Notes under the pieces: model-generated
Told to the model about the DNA's origin: nothing
Database searches by the model: none
What the model saw: only the letters and a program-made list of their open reading frames with translations
In this document: in pieces, positions 35,504 through 44,459 of the stretch
How positions within the stretch are numbered: the stretch's first letter is position 1
How the letters are laid out: each line of letters begins with the position of its first letter
Translations under genes and position numbers: made by a program
NCBI RefSeq assembly: GCF_016919005.1
Contig: NZ_JAFFQE010000003.1
Coordinates: 1 to 64,000 of the forward strand
DNA: 64,000 nucleotides
Source: Desulfopila inferna
Lineage (GTDB): Bacteria > Desulfobacterota > Desulfobulbia > Desulfobulbales > Desulfocapsaceae
Reading direction: 5' to 3'

Positions 35504-36285
35504 ATTTCCACCAAACGGCTCTGATATATCTGCCCCATTGTAGTTTTGACAAAGTCCTGGATATGTTCTTTCCGAGACCATTGAATCTCTTCAGGACTCC
35601 CGAAAACATCCACCTTCCCATTATTCAGTATAATCACCTGATCGGCAAGGTTGAGCACCCGGGGAATGTCGTGGCTGACTATGATTGAAGTGAACCCCAC
35701 TTTTTTTTGTGTTCCGGCGAACAGCTGATAGATATCCTGGGACATCACCGGGTCAAGCCCTGTTGTCGGTTCGTCGAACAGCATGATATCGGGATTGAGC
35801 TGCAAGGCCCTTGCCAGGCCGACTCTTTTGCGCATACCGCCGCTGAGCTGCGCCGGATATCTCTCGTCGGTACCGCCCAGCTCAAGCGTCTCCAGGGTAC
35901 GCTGCACATTTTCCCTGATCTCTTTCTCTGATTTATCGGTGCGCTCACGCAACGGCAGCGCGACATTGTCAAAAACCGTCATGGAATCGAAAAGCGCCGA
36001 GCCCTGAAAGAGGACACCGAACTTGCTGCGCAGCTTCTCCAGCTCCCTACTGCGGATACCGACAATGTTGATGTCGCCGACACGTATTTCACCTTCATCC
36101 GGTTCCATCAGACCGAGAATCAACTTCAGTGTAACACTTTTACCCTGGCCGCTGCCACCCGCTATAACCGTGGTTTTGCCGGAGGGGATATCGAAATCCA
36201 CATGATCCAGCACAACCTGCCTCTCACCATTCGCCCTGGAGAAAGATTTAACGACATTTCTAAATTCAATAGCCACTTCCTTCAT
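35500..36285 (-). CDS. mlaF: MlaF-family ABC transporter ATP-binding protein
   Basis: 261 residues. Walker A GGSGQGKS, ABC signature LSGGMRKRVGLARAL, Walker B DIMLFDEPTTGLDP, switch His in IVSHD. ATPase of the Mla phospholipid transporter at the inner membrane. Overlaps mlaE by four bases. Confidence 0.95.
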   Translation of the reverse strand: MKEVAIEFRNVVKSFSRANGERQVVLDHVDFDIPSGKTTVIAGGSGQGKSVTLKLILGLMEPDEGEIRVGDINIVGIRSRELEKLRSKFGVLFQGSALFDSMTVFDNVALPLRERTDKSEKEIRENVQRTLETLELGGTDERYPAQLSGGMRKRVGLARALQLNPDIMLFDEPTTGLDPVMSQDIYQLFAGTQKKVGFTSIIVSHDIPRVLNLADQVIILNNGKVDVFGSPEEIQWSRKEHIQDFVKTTMGQIYQSRLVEI

Positions 36286-37073
36286 AACAGCACCGCGGTT
36301 AACAGATAATCAAAAATCAGCACCGAAATGGAGGAGAGTACCACGGCTTGAGTAGTGACCTTGCTGACACTTTCCGCGCCAAATCCGGCCCCCCGTATGA
36401 GGTGCACGAAAAAGCCCCTGCCCGTGCATATCCAGACGACGAGCATCCCGAAAACCACTGATTTTATAAAACCCAGGCGAATATCATGGGTGGTGACACT
36501 GCTTTTCATCCCCTCCATGAAGCTCCCGGGATTGACTCCCATCAACTCCACTCCGGCAATGTACCCTCCGGCAATACCGACTACATCAAAAACAGCGGTA
36601 AGAAGCGGCACCGAAATCAATGCAGCTATAAATTTTGGGCTTATCAGATATCTGAATGGATCGACGGCCATGCAGTCGAGCGCATCTATCTGTTCTGAAA
36701 TGCGCATTATGCCCAGTTCGGCACACATTGCCGATCCTGCACGGCCGGCAACCATCAGGGCTGTGAGAACCGGGCCGAGCTCCATTATAAGCGTCAGGGA
36801 AACCGCCGATCCCAGCATACCCTCCGCCCCGAATTTACTCAGGGAGTAATAGCCCTGCAGCCCCAGAACCATTCCTGTGGAGATGGCGGTAAAAAAAATG
36901 ACTACAAGCGATCCGGCGCCAATAAAGTGAATCTGTTTGATGCATTCCGCAAAACGAAAAGGAGGCTTGAATACGCCCCTGACGGCCATGAGCAGATAAA
37001 GTCCCATCCTGCCGAGATCCTTGAGGACGTAAAGACCATTATTACCAAGTTTTCTGATTGGATTGTTTTGCAT
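36282..37073 (-). CDS. mlaE: MlaE-family ABC transporter permease
   Basis: 263 residues with about five membrane segments. Family motifs ELGPVLTALMVAGRAGSAMCAELGIMRISEQIDAL and the C-terminal SKVTTQAVVLSSISVLIFDYLL. Permease of the Mla system and first gene of the operon. The small STAS subunit MlaB is not found in this operon. Confidence 0.95.
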   Translation of the reverse strand: MQNNPIRKLGNNGLYVLKDLGRMGLYLLMAVRGVFKPPFRFAECIKQIHFIGAGSLVVIFFTAISTGMVLGLQGYYSLSKFGAEGMLGSAVSLTLIMELGPVLTALMVAGRAGSAMCAELGIMRISEQIDALDCMAVDPFRYLISPKFIAALISVPLLTAVFDVVGIAGGYIAGVELMGVNPGSFMEGMKSSVTTHDIRLGFIKSVVFGMLVVWICTGRGFFVHLIRGAGFGAESVSKVTTQAVVLSSISVLIFDYLLTAVLL

Positions 37074-37553
37074 TTCTTCTCAATGTGCGAATCTGGATGC
37101 CGGCCTGCAGCTTTTATTTTTTTTTCTGATTACCCCTAATCCTCAGCTCAAGGTCGGGACTGCTCTTTTCACGGGTCTCTACAGCCCGGACGGCTGCAGC
37201 GAAGCCCCCATGGACGGGTTTATGGCGTCCCGATGAAAAGAGCGGTCCCGGCCTGGGCCAGAAAAATGCTGAGTTTCAGGGGTAATCAGATTTTTTTTTG
37301 TGCATATTTCTAAAATCCGTTTGACCGCAAAACCAGCATAAAGACAATCCCCTGAAGTGTCAATGTGGATCCGCTCAAAATCATCAATCCAGCAGCTCAG
37401 CCAGACTGGGTAACACGCCCTTAAGGAGAAGCGCAGCTGTTACTCCATACAGGAAACTCACCGATAGTTCTTTGCGCAACAGGGCTGCCGAAATTCACGT
37501 CTCCGTACGTTAACCCCTTTTTCGAATAAATCGAGATCGATATGACAATTTCA
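37074..37553. other. Intergenic region with repeat family A copy 2
   Basis: 480 bp without a convincing gene. 37125-37290 is the repeat. The stretch 37300-37553 shows nothing recognisable beyond a very short GTG-started hydrophobic frame on the minus strand near 37380-37460, which I do not call. Confidence 0.6.
37125..37290. repeat. Long palindromic repeat family A, copy 2
   Basis: Nearly identical to 19177-19341 with a handful of single-base differences (for example ctctacagccc for ctctgcagccc) and slightly better matched ends (tctgattacccct / aggggtaatcaga). Confidence 0.92.
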
Positions 37554-38594
37554 TTATTTTTTTCTGGGATCGAAGGTATCGCGCAGGGCCTCACCTATGA
37601 AAATCAGTAGAATAAGCATGCCGACCAGAACCCCAAAACTGGAAAGAGAAAGCCACCATGCATCAATGTTAGCCTTTCCCTGGGCGAGCAGCTCTCCCAG
37701 GCTTGGTGTCGTGGGCGGCACGCCGAGGCCAAGGAAATCGAGGCTGGTCAATGCCAGAATCGCAGCAGACATCCTGAAGGGCAGAAAGGTGATGACCGGG
37801 GTCATGGCGTTGGGGAGAAGATGTCTTACCATAATTTTCAGATTGCCCACCCCAAGGGCTCTTGCAGCCGTTACATATTCCAGGTTTCTGCCACGGAGAA
37901 ATTCCGCTCTGACATAATCGGACAGCCCCATCCAGCTGAAAAGCGAAAGAAGAATGAGCAGAAGAAGGAGGCTCGGCGAGAAAATCGATGAGAAAATAAT
38001 CAGGAGGTAAAGCTCCGGCATCGAACTCCAGATTTCAATAAATCTCTGGCTGAAAAGATCGGTTCTCCCTCCGACATATCCCTGTAGAGCACCTGCCATT
38101 ATGCCGACAAGTGTTCCGACTATCGTCAGACTGAGACCAAAAAGAATACTGACCCTGAAACCATAAATAATCCGGGCCAGAACATCCCTGCCCCTGTCGT
38201 CGGTCCCCAGATAATTCTCACCGCTCGGCGGCGAGGGCACTGAACCCTCTATATTTAGGTTAATAGTATCAAAGCTGTATTTATTGAAAGGAAAAACTGC
38301 AAAATTACCGGGTCTCGACATCAATTCCTTGAAAAAGGGGTCAAGATAATCCGTTTCCGTCTCGAAATCTCCGCCAAAAACCGTTTCAGGATAGGATTGG
38401 AAGATCGGAAAATAGTAGCTATCCTCAAATTTGACCAGAAACGGTTGGTCATTACTGATGAATTCGGCAACCATGCTGAGTGTAAAAACTACGGCAAACA
38501 AGATAAGACTGTAATATCCTCGCTTATGTCTGCGGAACAGACGCCATCTTCTCCTGGTGAGGCTGTTTCGTTTTGCCGGGAGTTCTTTCGTCAT
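37554..38594 (-). CDS. yejE: YejE-type peptide ABC transporter permease
   Basis: 346 residues. Binding-protein-dependent inner-membrane permease of the oligopeptide/microcin C type (BPD_transp_1 plus an N-terminal extension). First membrane helix at about 25-43 (YYSLILFAVVFTLSMVAEF); YejE-like NDQPFLVKFEDSYYFPIF and YLGTDDRGRDVLARIIYGF; coupling loop EFLRGRNLEYVTAARALGVGNLKIMVRHLLPNA. Follows yejB by 12 bp. The expected binding protein (yejA) and ATPase (yejF) genes are not in the neighbourhood. Confidence 0.92.
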   Translation of the reverse strand: MTKELPAKRNSLTRRRWRLFRRHKRGYYSLILFAVVFTLSMVAEFISNDQPFLVKFEDSYYFPIFQSYPETVFGGDFETETDYLDPFFKELMSRPGNFAVFPFNKYSFDTINLNIEGSVPSPPSGENYLGTDDRGRDVLARIIYGFRVSILFGLSLTIVGTLVGIMAGALQGYVGGRTDLFSQRFIEIWSSMPELYLLIIFSSIFSPSLLLLLILLSLFSWMGLSDYVRAEFLRGRNLEYVTAARALGVGNLKIMVRHLLPNAMTPVITFLPFRMSAAILALTSLDFLGLGVPPTTPSLGELLAQGKANIDAWWLSLSSFGVLVGMLILLIFIGEALRDTFDPRKK

Positions 38595-38606
38595 CTCATC
38601 TTATCC

Positions 38607-39662
38607 TCATGATTCAAGACTTTCAAAACCAATTCTGGGATCGACAAGTACATAGCTCATATCGGAAAGCAGACGCGCCACCAGACCAAGTATGGTGAAG
38701 AAGTAGAGCGTTCCCAGGACGATGGGATAATCCCGGTTCAAGACGGCTTCATAGGCCAGCAGGCCCATGCCGTCGAGGGAGAAAATTGTCTCTATAAGCA
38801 GGCTCCCGGTAAAGAATGCCGCGAGAAAATATCCGGGAAATCCTGTTATTATGGGAATGATGGCATTTCTGAAGACGTGCTTGTAGAGCACCTTCTTTTC
38901 GTGCAAGCCCTTTGCCCGGGCAGTCAGTACATACTGCTTGCCGATTTCCTCCAGAAAGGAATTTTTGGTGAGCATGGTCATGACGGCCAGGCTGCCTACC
39001 GCGCTGGAAATAACCGGCAGAACCATATGCCATAAATAATCCAGGATTTTTCCTATGAGGGAAAGCTCACTCCAGTTGTCGGATACCAGTCCGCGGAGAG
39101 GAAATATATTCCAGAAACTTCCACCGCCGAATAAAACCAGGAGGGCGATACCCAGGACGAACCCGGGAATGGCATAACCAACAAGAATTACCGTACTGCT
39201 GAATATGTCGAAGTTGGAACCATGCCTGACTGCTTTCTTAATGCCCAGTGGTATACAGACGCCGTAGACGATCACGAAACTCCATAGTCCCAGGGACATG
39301 GAAACGGGCAGTTTGGAAATGACCAGGTCGGCCACCGTTCTCTGATAATAGTATGAGGAGCCAAAATCAAAGACCAGGTATCTTTTCATCATGGCGAAAA
39401 ACCGCTCTACCGGCGGTTTATCGAAACCATAAAGCTCCTCCAGTTTTTCGATTCGCTCAACATTGAGACCGGAGGCGGCTCGATACATAGAGGAACCGCC
39501 TCCGCCGACTTCGCCTCCGCCGGTGCCCAGCCCTTCCATTTCAGCGATCAGCTTCTCAACCGGCCCTCCGGGAACAAACTGAGTCACGGTGAAAGTTATC
39601 ACCATCACCCCGAACAGAGTAGGTATCATCAGCAATATTCGTTTGATTATATATGCGAACAT
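38607..39662 (-). CDS. yejB: YejB-type peptide ABC transporter permease
   Basis: 351 residues. N-terminal MFAYIIKRILLMIPTLFGVMVITF and VTQFVPGGPVEKLIAEM are the YejB hallmarks; several further membrane helices and the coupling loop KQYVLTARAKGLHEKKVLYKHVFRNA. Contains a glycine-rich loop (about 46-57) as in other YejB proteins. Partner of yejE. Confidence 0.93.
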   Translation of the reverse strand: MFAYIIKRILLMIPTLFGVMVITFTVTQFVPGGPVEKLIAEMEGLGTGGGEVGGGGSSMYRAASGLNVERIEKLEELYGFDKPPVERFFAMMKRYLVFDFGSSYYYQRTVADLVISKLPVSMSLGLWSFVIVYGVCIPLGIKKAVRHGSNFDIFSSTVILVGYAIPGFVLGIALLVLFGGGSFWNIFPLRGLVSDNWSELSLIGKILDYLWHMVLPVISSAVGSLAVMTMLTKNSFLEEIGKQYVLTARAKGLHEKKVLYKHVFRNAIIPIITGFPGYFLAAFFTGSLLIETIFSLDGMGLLAYEAVLNRDYPIVLGTLYFFTILGLVARLLSDMSYVLVDPRIGFESLES

Positions 39663-39754
39663 AATGAATTCACCTGGTCTTTTTGTAAGATGCGAAAATC
39701 GGCTGGTTAGTGCTGCATGGAAACACTGTAGTTATCAAATGAGCATAATCAACG

Positions 39755-39800
39755 ATGTTGGACTTGTTAAAAAGCTCGATCTTCGTTGTTGTATACTCCG
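39755..39800 (+). repeat. Palindromic repeat family H, left-arm fragment
   Basis: gatgttggacttgttaaaaagctcgatcttcgttgttgta matches the left arm of the copies at 5955 and 54670; the matching right arm is absent. Confidence 0.65.
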
Positions 39801-39879
39801 CCTGGTATTCGAATTGTTCTCGCAATAAGTTACCACAACTCTCTAAAATGGCTGGAGAAAAGTTCAACATACCAGGCGC

Positions 39880-40000
39880 TGTATTTGACAGGCAGGTCTT
39901 TGGCTATACCAGGTAGTAAGTCGAGGCCTGCCCAAAAACCTGCAACGGAGGAGATCGGGCTTTGTCGAAGTGCGCTTATGGCGACGCCATAAATACTGTC
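39880..40000 (-). repeat. Palindromic repeat family H, inverted rearranged copy
   Basis: Read on the minus strand it gives agcccgatctcc...cgttgcaggtttttgggcaggc...tactacctggta, matching the left part and centre of the copy at 50802-50998, preceded by tatggcgtcgccataagcgc, a variant of the left end. Confidence 0.6.
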
Positions 40001-40447
40001 TACGATACTGTCTACGAGCATGTCCCTCATCCCGCCTTCTTGGCATGAACTGAAGGATTACCTGTTTTTACTATATTATCAAGAAATTCCAAAAAAAATC
40101 CTCAAATTTTCGCTGCCGATACGCCCTCCCTGATCAGTGATCTACTCTTCAGGGCGGTATGATTCCCGGTATTCACCGAAACGAACCACAGAGGCAAAAG
40201 TACTCGCGATCCAATAAAAATATATTGAGACTCTTTTTCCTTAGCATTATGCTTGTTTTTTCTTCTATATTTAGTATCAGTCTTTAAAGCGGCAGCAATT
40301 GTTGCCGGAGCATTTGCAGCCCTCATGGATACCGTCTATAATACATCCGGTTTTCCATGGTGGTAACGGGTTTTATAGTTAACAAAAATCACCGGTCCGT
40401 TCTTCACTGCACAAAATCCATTCATACTAACAGGTTTCCTTAAAAAT

Positions 40448-41554
40448 ATGATTACTTCTTCTGATGCATTACATGATCTTGTAGAAAAGGCCAGGCTGGC
40501 GAATTCTGTGGCCATAGATACCGAATTTGTCTGGACGAAAACCTACCTGCCCCGCCTCGGACTTATCCAGCTGGCATTATCGGATGAAGAATGTTATCTG
40601 CTTGATCCGTTGGCTGTTGAGGACCTCTCTCCCTTTGGGGAACTTCTGGCCGATCCAAGCGTCGTCAAAATACTCCACGATGCCCCTCAGGATCTGGCAA
40701 TCCTTCACAGCGCCACCGGGTATATTCCGAAAAATATTTTCGACACCCGCCTGGCTGCGGGGTTTGCAGGACTCACCGCCACGCTTTCCCTTGGCAATCT
40801 GATCCAGGAGTTGCTCGACATCACCCTTCCCAAAACGGAAACCCGGACTGATTGGCTCAAACGCCCGCTGGATCAGGACCAGATTCTATATGCCCTGGAT
40901 GATGTTCGCTATCTACGCGCCGCCAGAATTATTCTGATCAACAGAATTATCGGCCCCGAGATCAAATCCTGGCTCCAGGAGGAGCTTGACCTTCTTAACG
41001 ACCCCAAAAACTATAATGGCTTGACTGCGCATACCCGCTACAAGAGAATCCGCGGGTCAAAAGGACTCGAGTCTATAGAACTGGCCATCCTGCGTGAACT
41101 TGTGATCTGGAGAGAACTGACAGCCAAAAAAATCAATCGTCCCCGGGGGCATGTCGTCAAGGACTCCGACCTTCTGGAACTCAGCAGAAAGAAAACGACC
41201 AGCATTGAGCAACTGCAGGAGAAAACTTCTCTTTCGGCAAGAACAATTGAACGCTGGGGGGAAAATCTCATCGCCGCAGTGCAAGCAGGCCTGACCTGCC
41301 CCGTCGAAAAACGTCCTCAGAAGGAACAGTCAATGCGGCTTAGCACGAAGAACTCGCAGATGCTGGAAAGACTGAATGAGTTCATTCAATTGAAAAGCCA
41401 GATGCAGGGCATTGATCCAATGCTCATCGGCAACGGTTCGGAGTTGAAGAAACTTGTTAAAATCCTTAACAAGTCACATAAATCAGAGCTAGTCAGACAA
41501 ATGGAAGGATGGAGAAAGACCTTCCTGAACGATTTTTTCAGATACGCCGTCTGA
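40448..41554 (+). CDS. rnd: Ribonuclease D
   Basis: 368 residues. 3'-5' exoribonuclease of the DEDDy family that trims tRNA and other stable RNA. DEDD residues: D and E in VAIDTEFVW, D in ILHDAPQDLAIL and the Y/D segment in YALDDVRYL. An HRDC domain follows (LAILRELVIWRELTAKKINRPRGHVVKD). Monocistronic; the next gene is the start of the polyene/lipid cluster on the same strand, 150 bp on. Confidence 0.94.
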   Translation: MITSSDALHDLVEKARLANSVAIDTEFVWTKTYLPRLGLIQLALSDEECYLLDPLAVEDLSPFGELLADPSVVKILHDAPQDLAILHSATGYIPKNIFDTRLAAGFAGLTATLSLGNLIQELLDITLPKTETRTDWLKRPLDQDQILYALDDVRYLRAARIILINRIIGPEIKSWLQEELDLLNDPKNYNGLTAHTRYKRIRGSKGLESIELAILRELVIWRELTAKKINRPRGHVVKDSDLLELSRKKTTSIEQLQEKTSLSARTIERWGENLIAAVQAGLTCPVEKRPQKEQSMRLSTKNSQMLERLNEFIQLKSQMQGIDPMLIGNGSELKKLVKILNKSHKSELVRQMEGWRKTFLNDFFRYAV

Positions 41555-41704
41555 CTATGTCGCTCACCCGGTAACCGTGCCTTTATATTTGATCAAATTT
41601 TATGACGTATACCTTTGCTCTCTATATGCTCTCCCGAGGAGCGCTGCCGCCGGCGGCACAGGTTTTCCCTTTCAGTCCCGGCTGCTAGATATTCACACCA
41701 GATA

Positions 41705-42976
41705 ATGCCCCGAATTTTATCACAGGCCCGTCCTTACAGAAAAGTTGTGATCACCGGGATGGGTACGGTTTCCTCACTTGGCCACACAACGGAAGCAGTC
41801 AAACAGTCTCTGCAATCCGGAAAAAGCGGCATTTCCTATCTTGCAGAGCGTAAGAAAATGGGCTTCAGGAGTGGGTTGAGCGGGACCATCGAGAACTTCA
41901 AGACCCGTTATCCACTGGATCGCCGTTATCGCAAAACCCTGCCTGATTTCGGCATCTGGGCCTGGGACGCCATATGCCAGGCCCTGGAACATGCACAATT
42001 GCAGCACAGCGAAATTGCCGAAAACGAGAAAGTAGGTTTTATCTTCGGCAACGATTCATCGGCCGTCACCGCCGTTGAGCAATGTGAGCTTCTCAGAAAT
42101 GCTGAAAACACACGAGAAATCGGCAGCGGACATATATTCAGACTGTTGACCAGCACCATCTCGCTGAATCTTTCCACAAAGTTGCAGATCAGAGGATCCT
42201 CCTGGACCGTCAGCGGTGCCTGCGCCAGCGGCGCAATGGCGATTGGACAGGCCGCCGAGCTCATCGCCGGGGGCTCCCAGGATATCGTCATCTGCGGCGG
42301 CGCCCAGGAGATTTCCTGGCAATCAATGTGCAGCTTTGATGCCCTCGGCGCCTTTTCCACCCGTGAGAACGAACCACATCTGTCTTCCAGGCCTTTCGAT
42401 GACGGCCGTGACGGGCTGATACCATCCGGCGGTGCCGCCGCCCTCATCCTCGAATCAGAAGAGTCCGCCTTAAGCAGAGGCGTTGAAATCCTGGCTGAGG
42501 TATGCGGCTTCGGCACGACATCGGATGGCTATCACCTTTCCGTGCCGACGGGTAAGGGACTGCGGCGGGCCATGAAGATCGCTATCGACGATGCCGGTCT
42601 TACTCCTGGAGATGTGGATCTGGTGATGTCCCATGCCACATCGACACCGGCCGGAGACGAAAAAGAAGCTGAAGCACTCTGTGATCTTTTTGCCATACAA
42701 TCACCGCACGACGGACCTTTCATTGCCGCCACCAAAGCCCTTACAGGGCATGAATTCTGGATGGCCGGCGCCTCGCAGGTCGTCTATGGGCTGCTGATGA
42801 GCAGGGACGGATACATCCCGGGTCATCCCAACCTCAATACACGGTCCAGTTATGCGGCCAGACTGAAAATACCTGTTGAAACAACTCGTTTTCCCTCCAA
42901 AATAATGCTATGCAATGCCGCCGGCTTTGGCGGAGTCAACGCCGCTTTGGTGATCCGGCTGAGAAATGCATTCTGA
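41705..42976 (+). CDS. Beta-ketoacyl-ACP synthase of the polyene/lipid cluster (KS1)
   Basis: 423 residues from ATG 41705; the frame extends 30 codons upstream with low-complexity sequence. FabF-like fold with the triad visible: Cys in VSGACASGAMAIGQ, His in SHATSTPAGDEKEA and His in KALTGHEFWMAGASQ. The HATSTP and GHEFWMAGA wording departs from housekeeping FabF (NAHGTST, GHMLGAAGG), as in specialised type II KSs. Probably extends a polyene or unusual acyl chain on the cluster ACPs. Overlaps the next gene by 11 bp. Role among the cluster's KSs is inferred. Confidence 0.88.
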   Translation: MPRILSQARPYRKVVITGMGTVSSLGHTTEAVKQSLQSGKSGISYLAERKKMGFRSGLSGTIENFKTRYPLDRRYRKTLPDFGIWAWDAICQALEHAQLQHSEIAENEKVGFIFGNDSSAVTAVEQCELLRNAENTREIGSGHIFRLLTSTISLNLSTKLQIRGSSWTVSGACASGAMAIGQAAELIAGGSQDIVICGGAQEISWQSMCSFDALGAFSTRENEPHLSSRPFDDGRDGLIPSGGAAALILESEESALSRGVEILAEVCGFGTTSDGYHLSVPTGKGLRRAMKIAIDDAGLTPGDVDLVMSHATSTPAGDEKEAEALCDLFAIQSPHDGPFIAATKALTGHEFWMAGASQVVYGLLMSRDGYIPGHPNLNTRSSYAARLKIPVETTRFPSKIMLCNAAGFGGVNAALVIRLRNAF

Positions 42977-44459
42977 TATTGTCATTATCGGCAGCGGCAT
43001 CTCTGCCTTGACGGCGGCCGCTCTTCTTGCCAAAAAAGGTGCGCAGGTTCTCGTTATTGAAAAGGAAAGGCGTATCGGCGGGGCTGTTAAGCAGTTTAAA
43101 CGCAAAGGTATCCCTTTTGATGTGGGTTTCCATTACACCGGCTGTTTAGGTGAGGACGAGATCCTCCACAAACTCTGGAGATTCTGCGGAATCCTCAATC
43201 ATCTAGAGATACTCCCCTTTCCCGACCACGGTTCCGACAGGATATATCTCACAAACAGGGACAGACCGATCGATTCGTTTTTCTCCTATGAGCGGATTAT
43301 TCGGGAACTGCAACACTCTTTCCCGCAGGAAAAACTGGCCATATCAAGCTATTTTGACACACTTCGGGCAATTTGCCGGCGTATACCGTTCTATAATCAG
43401 GACCTCTCCCTCACCCAGTTTTTGCAGGAATTCAGGAGTTCCAGGTTGTCCGTCAAAGCGTTTGTCCAAGGATTGACCAAAGATTCGGAACTTCAGGCCG
43501 TGCTCACCAGCCCTGTTGCCCTGTATGGCATCCCGACAGACAATGCCTCCATTGATGTTCATGCCATGGTTGCGCATGGATATCGCCAGGGTGCCTACTC
43601 CGTCGAAGGCGGTGGACAGGCTGTTGTCGACGCCTTCGAACATGTGTGCAAAGCCGGCGGTGTCTCCTTTCTGCCCGGCGTGCAGGTAGCGGAGATTGAT
43701 TTCGACGACCGTGGGGTAACCGGTGTCAAAACTGATTCTTCTGACAGGATTTCCTGCAACCGCATAATTTATACCGGCCACCCCACCAGCCTCATACCGC
43801 TTATGGGCACCAGGGCCTTCAGACCCGTTTACCGCAAGCGGCTCCTGCAGTTGAAGAATACCATTTCCATGAACGTCCTTTTTGGCGTCATGCCAAAACC
43901 GCCGCCTTCACTCGAGTGGCACAACCATATATTCCTGCCCGGGGGATCAAATCCTCTGGATAAAAAAAATAATCAGATTAAGGATCGTCTTTTGATGGTT
44001 ACGTCCACGGCAAGAGGGAGCTTCAGCTTGCGGCAGGATTACAAAAGTGTTATTTTACTGCAGCCTGCCTGGTGGGAGGAAGTAAAAATGTTTGAGAACT
44101 CAACTTCGTGCACGCGGCCGACCCTATACCACGTACATAAGGAAGAAATCAGCAGAGCAATGATCGCACAGGCAGAAAAATGTATATCAAGTGATTTTAA
44201 AAGGATAGAGCCACTTGCAGTAGGGACGCCGCTTACCTTTCGGGATGAGCTCTCCGCTCCTCAGGGTTGCGCCTATGGCGCATCCCATTCACTCGACCAG
44301 TACACCCCTGATATCCGTACCAGAGTGCCGGGGCTTTACCTCAGCGGCCAGTCGACCCTGATGACCGGCATCGTTGGGGCTTCCCTTGCGGGATTTACAA
44401 GTGCCGGGTATATATTGGGACTGGAGCCGTTCTGGGAGGAACTGAGATCATGCAGCTGA
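42966..44459 (+). CDS. Phytoene-desaturase-like FAD/NAD(P) oxidoreductase
   Basis: 497 residues. Starts with the dinucleotide motif IVIIGSGISALTAAALLAKKG, then VIEKERRIGGAVKQFKRKGIPFDVGFHYTG, the CrtI/retinol-saturase arrangement. The C-terminus has PGLYLSGQSTLMTGIVGASLAGFTSAGYI, the second FAD segment. These enzymes desaturate, saturate or isomerise polyene and isoprenoid chains. It lies between two ketosynthase genes with overlaps of about 10 bp on both sides, so it is firmly in the operon. This family is not standard in aryl polyene clusters but occurs in candidate ladderane loci of anammox bacteria. Substrate unknown. Confidence 0.88.
   Translation: MHSDIVIIGSGISALTAAALLAKKGAQVLVIEKERRIGGAVKQFKRKGIPFDVGFHYTGCLGEDEILHKLWRFCGILNHLEILPFPDHGSDRIYLTNRDRPIDSFFSYERIIRELQHSFPQEKLAISSYFDTLRAICRRIPFYNQDLSLTQFLQEFRSSRLSVKAFVQGLTKDSELQAVLTSPVALYGIPTDNASIDVHAMVAHGYRQGAYSVEGGGQAVVDAFEHVCKAGGVSFLPGVQVAEIDFDDRGVTGVKTDSSDRISCNRIIYTGHPTSLIPLMGTRAFRPVYRKRLLQLKNTISMNVLFGVMPKPPPSLEWHNHIFLPGGSNPLDKKNNQIKDRLLMVTSTARGSFSLRQDYKSVILLQPAWWEEVKMFENSTSCTRPTLYHVHKEEISRAMIAQAEKCISSDFKRIEPLAVGTPLTFRDELSAPQGCAYGASHSLDQYTPDIRTRVPGLYLSGQSTLMTGIVGASLAGFTSAGYILGLEPFWEELRSCS

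Larger units (their letters stand above)
39663..40447. other. Gene-free region with broken palindromic repeats
   Basis: 785 bp. A left-half fragment of repeat family H lies at about 39755-39800 and an inverted, rearranged copy at about 39880-40000. The rest (40030-40447) shows no recognisable gene; several short frames overlap the repeats and are not called. The promoter of ribonuclease D should be at the right end. Confidence 0.6.

Noticed and set aside
40102-40326. 74-codon minus-strand frame upstream of ribonuclease D
   Set aside because: Low-complexity basic start, no family features and no ribosome site; treated as non-coding.
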